Positions 6,593-12,448 of a DNA stretch of 18,768 nucleotides are shown piece by piece (positions within the stretch are counted from its first letter, which is position 1; each line of letters starts with the position of its first letter). Source of the DNA: Bacteroidota bacterium (GTDB lineage Bacteria > Bacteroidota > Bacteroidia > Flavobacteriales > Schleiferiaceae); NCBI GenBank assembly GCA_005786915.1, contig SYCM01000091.1, positions 1 through 18,768 on the forward strand, read 5' to 3'. The translations under genes were made by a program, and so were the position numbers. Under the pieces are notes generated by a model that searched no databases, had not been told where the DNA came from, and saw only the letters and a program-made list of their open reading frames with translations.

Positions 6593-7098
6593 AGTTCCTC
6601 GGGAGCTTTAAGGTAAAGTACGCGGGCGGACTTGTCTATCCGGTCGATGAACGCATCAATCACCGGAATCAGTACGCGCTGGTCCCGGCCGTTCACGTCG
6701 ATTTCGAAAAGATCCTGGCCGGGGTATTCCAGTACTTGGTGCACGAACATTTCGTCCGAAACACCCGAATTGACGACGCGGTATCCGGCGAGGTCGTGGT
6801 AGTAAAACTGGTCGTCGTCAAGTTTCGGCAACAGGTCTTCTGGAAGCCAAAGTCCACGCCCAACCATAGCCTGGGCCGAAGCCTCGTCGTCGACGTCGTC
6901 AAATCTGACAATAGACTCCTCTGTGTTCACGATGCGCTGCGTCGCCACAAAAAAGGGAAGGGCCTTGCCGCGCTCATCTACAAAGTACGCGTCAAGGCCC
7001 TGATAGGGGGAGGGATCGTCTGCGGTGATGCGAACCACCACGTCGCCCTTAAAACCGTGCTTCTTGCGCACGTAGCCGACCAGGAAGTAACCCTCCAC
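6580..7098 (-). CDS. rimM: 16S rRNA processing/ribosome maturation factor RimM
   Basis: A 172-residue protein that binds the 30S subunit and helps maturation of the 16S rRNA head domain together with S19. Residues ~1-85 form the RimM N-terminal barrel (Y-F-L-V-G-Y-V-R-K-K-H-G-F-K-G-D near the start); residues ~90-170 form the PRC barrel (L-P-E-D-L-L-P-K, then F-Y-Y-H-D-L-A-G-Y-R-V, ending V-L-Y-L-K-A-P-E). The start is GTG 7098, 12 bases after the rpsP stop; no upstream ATG fits in frame. It is co-transcribed with rpsP. The trmD and rplS genes that follow rimM in many bacteria are absent here. The last 13 bases overlap the end of the convergent saccharopine dehydrogenase gene. Confidence 0.95.
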   Translation of the reverse strand: MEGYFLVGYVRKKHGFKGDVVVRITADDPSPYQGLDAYFVDERGKALPFFVATQRIVNTEESIVRFDDVDDEASAQAMVGRGLWLPEDLLPKLDDDQFYYHDLAGYRVVNSGVSDEMFVHQVLEYPGQDLFEIDVNGRDQRVLIPVIDAFIDRIDKSARVLYLKAPEELYRL

Positions 7099-7110
7099 GG
7101 TCGTATTCGA

Positions 7111-7809
7111 TTATACGGCGTCAGCTGCGGGAGCCTCCTCAGAGGGAGTAACCTCTTCAGCAGCCTCCACGGCGGGAGCTTCTTCAGCAGCAGCCTCCAA
7201 GGCGGGAGCTTCTTCAGCAGCAGCCTCCACGGCGGGAGCTTCTTCAGCAACAGCCTCAACGGCGGGAGCTTCTTCAGCAACAGCCTCAACGGCGGGAGCT
7301 TCTTCAGCAGCCACTTCGGCAACCTCTTCAGCAGCAGGAGCCTCTTCGACTACCGCAAACTTAGCTGCAACGGCTTCAGCCTTCTTGGTGTTCGCATCGG
7401 ATTCGGCTTTAAGGCGTGCGGCTTTGGCTTTGTCGGCAGAAGTTGAAAGGTTCGTGATCTTGTTGTCAATGAGTGACTGCTTGTCGTTGAGCCACTTCGT
7501 GAAGCGCTCTTCAACTTGCTCGGCGGTCAACGCGCCTTTTTTCACTCCTTCAAGCAAGTGCTTCTTCATGAGTACACCCTTGTACGAGAGGATGGCGCGG
7601 GCCGTGTTTGAAGGCTCGGCGCCGTTCATCATCCAGTCCAGCGCGCGCTCAAAATTGAGGTCGATCGTCGCGGGATTGGTGTTGGGATTGTATTGACCAA
7701 GATCTTCAATGAACTTGCCGTCGCGCTTAGAGCGGCTGTCGGCTACTACGATGGTGAAGATGGGGCGACCTTTCCGGCCGTGGCGTTGAAGGCGAATGCG
7801 TGTTGCCAT
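7111..7809 (-). CDS. rpsP: 30S ribosomal protein S16 with long acidic repeat tail
   Basis: A 232-residue protein; bacterial S16 is usually about 80-90 residues, longer in Bacteroidota. Residues ~1-80 are the S16 fold (M-A-T-R-I-R-L-Q-R-H-G-R-K-G-R-P at the start, then I-E-D-L-G-Q-Y-N-P). Residues ~80-150 are a lysine- and alanine-rich helical extension. Residues ~153-232 are a low-complexity Ala/Glu/Pro/Val tail made of a decapeptide close to E-E-A-P-A-V-E-A-A-A, encoded by 30-base tandem repeats. S16 is an early assembly protein of the 30S body. It is the first gene of the rpsP-rimM pair and has a good promoter at 7863-7893. The tail is probably disordered and exposed on the ribosome; its function is unknown. 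Confidence 0.96.
   Translation of the reverse strand: MATRIRLQRHGRKGRPIFTIVVADSRSKRDGKFIEDLGQYNPNTNPATIDLNFERALDWMMNGAEPSNTARAILSYKGVLMKKHLLEGVKKGALTAEQVEERFTKWLNDKQSLIDNKITNLSTSADKAKAARLKAESDANTKKAEAVAAKFAVVEEAPAAEEVAEVAAEEAPAVEAVAEEAPAVEAVAEEAPAVEAAAEEAPALEAAAEEAPAVEAAEEVTPSEEAPAADAV
7171..7320 (-). repeat. 30-bp tandem repeat inside rpsP
   Basis: Five adjoining units of exactly 30 bases begin at 7171, 7201, 7231, 7261 and 7291, each opening with GGCGGGAGCTTCTTCAGCA on the plus strand; the last decays near its end. Units differ by only a few bases. Flanks at 7141-7170 and 7321-7352 carry degenerate partial copies. The period is a multiple of three, so copy-number changes would keep the reading frame. 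Confidence 0.9.
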
Positions 7810-7828
7810 AGTGAGTTAACGTTTTAAA

Positions 7829-7843
7829 AGGGTCCTAAACCCT
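7829..7843 (-). other. Small hairpin in the rpsP leader
   Basis: AGGGT and ACCCT enclose a 5-base loop and are followed on the minus strand by four T bases, about 20 bases before the rpsP ATG. It may affect rpsP expression, but the stem is short. Confidence 0.3.
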
Positions 7844-7862
7844 GTTGTTAAGATTAGGGCTG

Positions 7863-7893
7863 CAAAAGTACGTAAAAAACACGAAGTGGCAAA
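7863..7893 (-). promoter_or_regulatory. rpsP-rimM promoter
   Basis: On the minus strand TTTG (plus-strand 7890-7893) is followed after 19 bases by TACTTTTG (7863-7870). Both elements and the spacing match the Bacteroidota housekeeping promoter consensus. The transcript would start near 7859, giving a leader of about 50 bases. Confidence 0.8.
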
Positions 7894-7930
7894 CTATTAG
7901 CTCGCAACCTGCTGCTAGCTGCCAGAAGCC

Positions 7931-9307
7931 CTAAGCGAGTTGCGCCAACAGGTCGTGCTTGCTGACGATGTGGTCACCGTCTGAAGTGTGCACAATGAGG
8001 GCGTTGAACGAGGCACCCATCGCATGGACTCCGTCGAGTAAGCTGGCTTGGGCGGGCAAACTGGGGAACGGAGCGCCCATCACGGTGCGCACCAGCTGCT
8101 GAATTCCGCCTTCACCCGAGGTGAGGGCCGTAATCACGTGCGACTCGGTGAGGCTTCCGACGTAGGCCGTTCCGTCGTGCACGGGAAGTTGGCTGATGCC
8201 CAATCTCTTGAACTGGACTATCGCGTTGTTGATCGGCTCTTCGGGTCCAATGGTTACAAGCGGACAGGCGGCGCGCCCTTGAACCACTTCGCCCAAGGAC
8301 TTCCATTCTTCGCGCAGAAATCCGCGCTCCCGCATCCAGTCGTCGTTGTAAATTTTACCTACGTAACGGCTTCCGTGGTCGTGAAAAAGCACGACGGTGA
8401 CGGCGTTGTCGGGCAGCAGGTGCTTGAGTTGCCGAAGGCCTTGGAAGGCAGAGCCGCAGGAATAGCCGAGCAGCAAGGCTTCTTGACGGGCAAGCTCGCG
8501 GGCGGCCAAGGCGCCGTCGCGGTCCGTGACCTTCTCAAAGCGGTCGATCAAACTGAAATCGACGTTTTTGGGCAGAATGTCTTCGCCAATGCCTTCTGTG
8601 ATGTAGCCGTAGATCTCTTTGGGGTCGAACTCGCCCGTTTCGTGGTACTTCTTAAACACCGAACCGTAGGTGTCTACGCCCCAAATTTGGATGTTAGGGT
8701 TTTTTTCCTTGAGGTACTGCGCGACGCCCGAAATGGTTCCGCCCGTGCCGACGCCCACGACAAAGTGCGTAATGCGTCCGCCGGTTTGCTCCCAAATCTC
8801 GGGACCCGTGGTTTCGTAGTGCGCTTGGCGGTTGCTCAGGTTGTCGTATTGATTCGGAAAAAAGGAATTCGGGATTTCTGCGTTGAGCCGGCGAGCCACC
8901 GAGTAGTAGCTGTCGGGATGCTCGGGCGCCACGTTGGTCGGGCACACGTAGATTTCGGCTCCGAGGGCGCGGAGTACGTCCATTTTTTCTTTGGACTGCT
9001 TGTCGCTCATGGTGCAAATCAAGCGGTATCCCTTGACCACGGCGGCGAGGGCGAGGCCCATGCCGGTGTTGCCCGAGGTGCATTCGATGATGGTTCCGCC
9101 TGGCTTCAGTCGGCCGTCGCGCTCGGCATCTTCCACCATCTTGAGCGCCATGCGGTCTTTGGTGGAGTGCCCGGGGTTGAAGTACTCCACTTTGGCCAAA
9201 ACTTCTCCCGGAATGTCGCGGGCTAAGGTGTTCAGTCGGACCATGGGCGTGCGGCCGATGGTTTCTAAAATGCTGCCGTATACCGGCGGAATCTCTCGGT
9301 TCATCAT
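7931..9307 (-). CDS. Cystathionine beta-synthase-type PLP enzyme with C-terminal CBS domains
   Basis: A 458-residue protein. Residues ~8-325 are a fold-type II PLP domain: S-T-K-D-R with the PLP lysine at K50, the S-G-N-T-G phosphate loop, G-T-G-G-T-I-S-G, and the E-G-I-G-E-D motif that resembles cystathionine beta-synthases. Residues ~335-458 carry a CBS-domain pair that may bind an adenosyl ligand. The likely reaction is serine (or acetylserine) plus homocysteine or sulfide to cystathionine or cysteine; the exact acceptor is uncertain. ATG 9307 overlaps the stop of the Rrf2 gene in an ATGA, so they are translationally coupled. That regulator probably controls sulfur or cysteine supply. No terminator is seen before the rpsP promoter 38 bases downstream. 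Confidence 0.87.
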   Translation of the reverse strand: MMNREIPPVYGSILETIGRTPMVRLNTLARDIPGEVLAKVEYFNPGHSTKDRMALKMVEDAERDGRLKPGGTIIECTSGNTGMGLALAAVVKGYRLICTMSDKQSKEKMDVLRALGAEIYVCPTNVAPEHPDSYYSVARRLNAEIPNSFFPNQYDNLSNRQAHYETTGPEIWEQTGGRITHFVVGVGTGGTISGVAQYLKEKNPNIQIWGVDTYGSVFKKYHETGEFDPKEIYGYITEGIGEDILPKNVDFSLIDRFEKVTDRDGALAARELARQEALLLGYSCGSAFQGLRQLKHLLPDNAVTVVLFHDHGSRYVGKIYNDDWMRERGFLREEWKSLGEVVQGRAACPLVTIGPEEPINNAIVQFKRLGISQLPVHDGTAYVGSLTESHVITALTSGEGGIQQLVRTVMGAPFPSLPAQASLLDGVHAMGASFNALIVHTSDGDHIVSKHDLLAQLA

Positions 9308-9777
9308 GGGGTGCGAAGGTAGGGGGTGGGCCGAAGGATGCCCCGCTGTTCCGACGACAATTCGTGTTCGCGCTTCAAGAGGTCGTCCAAGCTGATGGAC
9401 TTAAGGGCGCGCACGGTTTCGTTGCGGACTTGGACCAAAGCGTCTTGAAGGGCGCAGGCCTGGGGCGTCGGGCATTCGGTGCAGGGTTCGTAGTAGCGGT
9501 GGGAAGCGCAGGGGAGTAGGGCGATTGGGCCTTCGACCACCCGCAAAATGTCGGCCAGCGAAACTTCAGCTGCGGGGAGGGCGAGCTGGTAGCCTCCGTT
9601 TCGACCCGGTTCAGCATGGAGCAGGCCGGCTTCGCGCAGGGCCCCCAAGATGTGCTCCAAAAAACGGCGCGGAGTCGCGCAGGCTTCGGCGAGGCGCGCG
9701 GTGGAAAAGCGTTCGTCGGGGTTCCGCGCTAAGTGCTGCAGCGCGTGCAGGGCATACACGCTTTTGCGGTTCAGCAT
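9304..9777 (-). CDS. Rrf2 family transcriptional regulator with C-terminal cysteine cluster
   Basis: A 157-residue protein. Residues ~1-65 are the winged helix of the Rrf2 family (V-Y-A-L-H-A-L, then an F-L-E-H-I-L-G-A-L-R-E-A-G-L-L recognition region and G-R-N-G-G-Y-Q-L in the wing). Residues 90-108 hold four cysteines spaced C-x8-C-x2-C-x5-C, in the region that binds an iron-sulfur cluster in IscR/NsrR; a further cysteine is at 33. It could sense iron-sulfur status, redox or, like CymR, cysteine supply. ATG 9777 overlaps the nuclease stop by 7 bases, and its own stop overlaps the CBS-type gene by 4, so it is the middle gene of a compact operon. Self-regulation of the operon is an inference. 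Confidence 0.86.
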   Translation of the reverse strand: MLNRKSVYALHALQHLARNPDERFSTARLAEACATPRRFLEHILGALREAGLLHAEPGRNGGYQLALPAAEVSLADILRVVEGPIALLPCASHRYYEPCTECPTPQACALQDALVQVRNETVRALKSISLDDLLKREHELSSEQRGILRPTPYLRTP

Positions 9778-10550
9778 GCGTAAATGCGGTTCAAGATCAT
9801 GGCCAGGCGAATTCCAGCCTGGACCAATCGCTCCTCGAGGCGCGGGTAGTTTTGGTATCCGTACTCGTAGCTCAAGTTTTCGACGCCCGCCGCGGGGTAG
9901 ATGCCGGCCATGCGAAGCACTTTGGATTCGTTGGCCCAATCGAGGTAGGTGCCGCTTTGGTACTGCTTGACACGGTCCTGCGGGGTTGTGCGCAGCAGGT
10001 GCTGGCTGTATTCGGTGTACGAAAGCTGCTGTCCGTCGATCAGGTCGCTGTCCCAAATGCGGTGCAGGTTGGTGCTTTTGCCGAAGTACTTGAGCTTCAC
10101 ATCGTTTCCGCCTTTGTCGTCGCCGCGCCCTACGTGCAGGGGCTGGTGCAGGTCGCCCAAGAGGTGGATGAGCATTTTCAACGCCACCGCCTCGCCGCCG
10201 TGCTTGAATTTCTTGGTTTCGAGTTCGCGGGTGATTTCATCGAGCTTCATTAAAATGTCACCTTGACTGGGCGTGCCGGCCTCGGCGTAGGTTTGGTGGT
10301 CGCCGACGGTGCAGTAGTGCCATGGGTCCCAGTGGTCGTAGGTTTTGTCGGACTTGATTTCATCCATCCAGGTGGAGCACATGGCGAGGCTTTCGCCTTG
10401 TAGAATGGCCAAAACCTTCTTTTCGACGCAGGGCTTGAGGTGGGCCGTGGCAATTTCACCAACGACGCGGTGTCCGATTTGCCCCCAGCTCAAGGCCGAA
10501 AGGGTAGTGCCCAGAGTGAAAACCGCGAGGATCGATATTTTTTGATGCAT
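9771..10550 (-). CDS. Secreted S1/P1-type zinc nuclease
   Basis: A 259-residue protein with a signal peptide (residues 1-21, cleaved before W22, whose N-terminal amine is a zinc ligand in P1 nuclease). The zinc ligands of the family are all present: W22, H27 in W-G-x-x-G-H, D63, H78, H129, D133, H139 and H163, D167 (L-H-R-I-W-D). It should be an exported, trinuclear-zinc, single-strand DNA/RNA nuclease with 3'-nucleotidase activity, useful for scavenging nucleotides and phosphate. The frame continues upstream, but ATG 10550 starts the signal peptide. It is the first gene of a three-gene operon with the Rrf2 regulator and the CBS-type enzyme; a consensus -7 element ends three bases before the ATG. 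Confidence 0.93.
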   Translation of the reverse strand: MHQKISILAVFTLGTTLSALSWGQIGHRVVGEIATAHLKPCVEKKVLAILQGESLAMCSTWMDEIKSDKTYDHWDPWHYCTVGDHQTYAEAGTPSQGDILMKLDEITRELETKKFKHGGEAVALKMLIHLLGDLHQPLHVGRGDDKGGNDVKLKYFGKSTNLHRIWDSDLIDGQQLSYTEYSQHLLRTTPQDRVKQYQSGTYLDWANESKVLRMAGIYPAAGVENLSYEYGYQNYPRLEERLVQAGIRLAMILNRIYAC

Positions 10551-10553
10551 AAT

Positions 10554-10561
10554 CAAAGGTA
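10554..10561 (-). promoter_or_regulatory. -7 promoter element of the nuclease-Rrf2-CBS operon
   Basis: The minus strand reads TACCTTTG, a full match to TAnnTTTG, three bases before the nuclease ATG. The transcript would begin at or very near the A of the start codon. No obvious -33 TTTG at the usual spacing. Confidence 0.55.
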
Positions 10562-10582
10562 GCACTCCGGCGGCGCAAGCCC

Positions 10583-10590
10583 TACCTTCG
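10583..10590 (+). promoter_or_regulatory. Possible -7 element of the acetyltransferase gene
   Basis: TACCTTCG matches TAnnTTTG at 7 of 8 positions and lies six bases before ATG 10597. It is back to back with the nuclease promoter in a 46-base divergent gap. Confidence 0.4.
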
Positions 10591-10596
10591 TACCTC

Positions 10597-11175
10597 ATGG
10601 AAGCACCCGATTTTTTTGTTCACCCGACGGCGGTGGTCGACGAAGGAGCGCGCATTGGAGCCGGCTCTAAAATCTGGCATTTTTCGCACGTCATGTCGGG
10701 TGCGGAACTGGGACCGCAGTGCAACCTAGGTCAAAACGTCGTGGTTTCTCCCGGGGTGCGCCTCGGGCGAAACGTGAAGGTGCAAAACAACGTCAGCATC
10801 TACACGGGCGTGACCTGCGACGACGACGTTTTTTTAGGGCCGAGCTGTGTGTTTACCAACGTGATTAACCCGCGTTCCGCCGTCAACCGTCGCGACCAGT
10901 ATGCCACTACGCATGTGGGACGCGGAGCCAGCATTGGCGCGAACGCCACGATAGTTTGCGGCCACGACATTGGCGAATTTGCCTTCATCGGCGCAGGCGC
11001 CGTCGTCACCAAAGACGTGCCGGCCTATGCGTTAGTCGTCGGCAACCCTTCACGGCAGGTTGGCTGGATGAGCGAATTCGGCCACCGGCTCGAGTTTGAT
11101 GCCCATGGAACGGCCACCTGTCCCGAGTCAGGAGCAGCGTACGAGCTCCGAAACGGATCCGTATTTAAACGATAA
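10597..11175 (+). CDS. Hexapeptide-repeat sugar N-acetyltransferase (WlbB/WbpD-like)
   Basis: A 192-residue left-handed beta-helix acyltransferase. Residues ~8-150 show repeated hexapeptides (I-G-A-G-S-K, L-G-R-N-V-K, I-G-A-N-A-T and others) with the insertion N-V-I-N-P-R-S-A-V at ~90-98 and the closing G-N-P-S-R-Q motif at ~149-154. Closest relatives by motif are UDP-2-acetamido-3-amino-2,3-dideoxyglucuronate N-acetyltransferases, which use acetyl-CoA to make sugars for O-antigen or other surface glycans. The C-terminal tail (~165-192) contains only one cysteine of a C-P-x-x-G-like segment. Other sugar acetyltransferases of this fold remain possible. No glycan genes are nearby. The acyl-CoA dehydrogenase gene starts 21 bases later. 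Confidence 0.82.
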   Translation: MEAPDFFVHPTAVVDEGARIGAGSKIWHFSHVMSGAELGPQCNLGQNVVVSPGVRLGRNVKVQNNVSIYTGVTCDDDVFLGPSCVFTNVINPRSAVNRRDQYATTHVGRGASIGANATIVCGHDIGEFAFIGAGAVVTKDVPAYALVVGNPSRQVGWMSEFGHRLEFDAHGTATCPESGAAYELRNGSVFKR

Positions 11176-11196
11176 CACCCCCCCAACTGACCCACG

Positions 11197-12351
11197 ATGA
11201 ATTACCCCGTATCAGCCCAGCACTCTGAAGAACTCGAACTCATTCGCGCCTCGGCCGCTGAATTTGCGGCGCAGCGAATCGCTCCGCACGTTATGGAATG
11301 GGATGAGGCGCAGTACTTCCCCAAAGAATTGTTTCACGAGATGGGGCAACTCGGATTTTTGGGCGTCCTGGTCAGCCCGGAATACGGCGGGGCCGGAATG
11401 GGTTATGCCGAGTACATCACGATTGTGGACGAAATCGCTCAAGTCTGCGGCAGTATTGGCCTCAGTGTGGCCGCGCACAATTCGTTGTGCACGCAGCACA
11501 TTAATCAATTCGGAACCGACGCTCAAAAGCGCCGCTGGCTGCCCAAGTTGGCCACGGGCGAGTGGATCGGGGCCTGGGGCCTCACCGAAACCGGTACCGG
11601 AAGCGATGCGGGAGGCATGAACACGACCGCCGTGCGCCGCGACGGGGGCTGGGTGCTCAACGGCAGTAAGAACTTCATCACCCATGCCATCAGCGGCGAT
11701 GTAGCGGTGGTCATCGCCCGCACCGGCGAAAAGGGCGACAGCCACGGCATGACCGCCTTTGTGGTCGAGAAGGGGACGCCCGGCTTTCAGGGCGGACGCA
11801 AAGAAAACAAGCTAGGCATGCGCGCCAGCGAAACCGCGGGATTGTTTTTTGACAGCTGCTTTGTGCCTGACGACCAGGTGCTTGGGCAGGTTGGAGAAGG
11901 ATTTATTCAATCGATGAAAATCCTCGACGGGGGTCGAATTTCGATTGCGGCTCTGAGCCTCGGCATCGCCAAGGGTGCGCACCGCGCGGCCGTGCGCTAC
12001 AGCCGGGAGCGCGAGCAGTTCGGGCAACCCATTGGCGACTTTCAAGGGATTGCCTTCAAACTGGCCGAAATGAACACCAAAATCTATGCTTCCGAGCTGA
12101 TGACGCGCCACGCGGGCTCGCTCAAGGATCAGGGATTGAAGGTAACTAAAGAGTCTGCCATGGCAAAGCTTTTTGCGAGCGAAACGGCCGTAGAAGTGGC
12201 GACCGACGGCGTGCAGGTGCACGGTGGCTATGGTTACACCAAGGACTACCCCGCAGAGAAGTTCTTTCGAGACTCCAAGCTGTGCACGATTGGAGAGGGC
12301 ACCTCGGAGATTCAAAAGCTGGTAATTTCGCGAGACTACAAGAAGGTCTAA
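11197..12351 (+). CDS. Acyl-CoA dehydrogenase (short/medium-chain type)
   Basis: A 384-residue flavoprotein of normal family length. It oxidises acyl-CoA to trans-2-enoyl-CoA using FAD and passes electrons to electron-transfer flavoprotein. Visible signatures are the W-G-L-T-E-T-G-T-G-S-D-A-G segment near residue 128, the arginine-rich R-E-R-E-Q-F-G-Q-P-I motif near 270, the H-G-G-Y-G-Y-T segment near 343, and the C-terminal I-G-E-G-T-S-E-I-Q motif with the likely catalytic base E367, as in butyryl- and medium-chain enzymes. Substrate chain length or branching cannot be set from sequence alone. It is probably co-transcribed with the acetyltransferase. No U-tract terminator is seen after it, only a perfect 10-base palindrome at 12385-12394. 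Confidence 0.93.
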   Translation: MNYPVSAQHSEELELIRASAAEFAAQRIAPHVMEWDEAQYFPKELFHEMGQLGFLGVLVSPEYGGAGMGYAEYITIVDEIAQVCGSIGLSVAAHNSLCTQHINQFGTDAQKRRWLPKLATGEWIGAWGLTETGTGSDAGGMNTTAVRRDGGWVLNGSKNFITHAISGDVAVVIARTGEKGDSHGMTAFVVEKGTPGFQGGRKENKLGMRASETAGLFFDSCFVPDDQVLGQVGEGFIQSMKILDGGRISIAALSLGIAKGAHRAAVRYSREREQFGQPIGDFQGIAFKLAEMNTKIYASELMTRHAGSLKDQGLKVTKESAMAKLFASETAVEVATDGVQVHGGYGYTKDYPAEKFFRDSKLCTIGEGTSEIQKLVISRDYKKV

Positions 12352-12410
12352 AGCACACGCTCACCAGAACAAGTCGTTGGCGCGACCTCGAGGTGCGGCT
12401 TGCAAAGTGC

Positions 12411-12442
12411 TTGGAACGGAACCCTAAATTGTGGTTTCTTTG
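12411..12442 (+). promoter_or_regulatory. Promoter of the large surface protein gene
   Basis: TTGG at 12411-12414 and TTTCTTTG at 12435-12442 (7 of 8 to TAnnTTTG) are separated by 20 bases, close to the Bacteroidota spacing. The -7 element ends six bases before ATG 12449. Confidence 0.5.
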
Positions 12443-12448
12443 TATCTT

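Noticed and set aside
7141..7352. Regular repeats resembling a CRISPR array
   Set aside because: The units adjoin without spacers and lie in the frame of the S16 tail, so this is a coding tandem repeat.
8048..9226. A 392-codon plus-strand open frame opposite the CBS-type gene
   Set aside because: It is the antisense shadow of a clear PLP enzyme; its translation has no recognisable domain.
12385..12394. Perfect palindrome ACCTCGAGGT after the acyl-CoA dehydrogenase gene as a terminator
   Set aside because: It is too short, has no loop and no following U tract.
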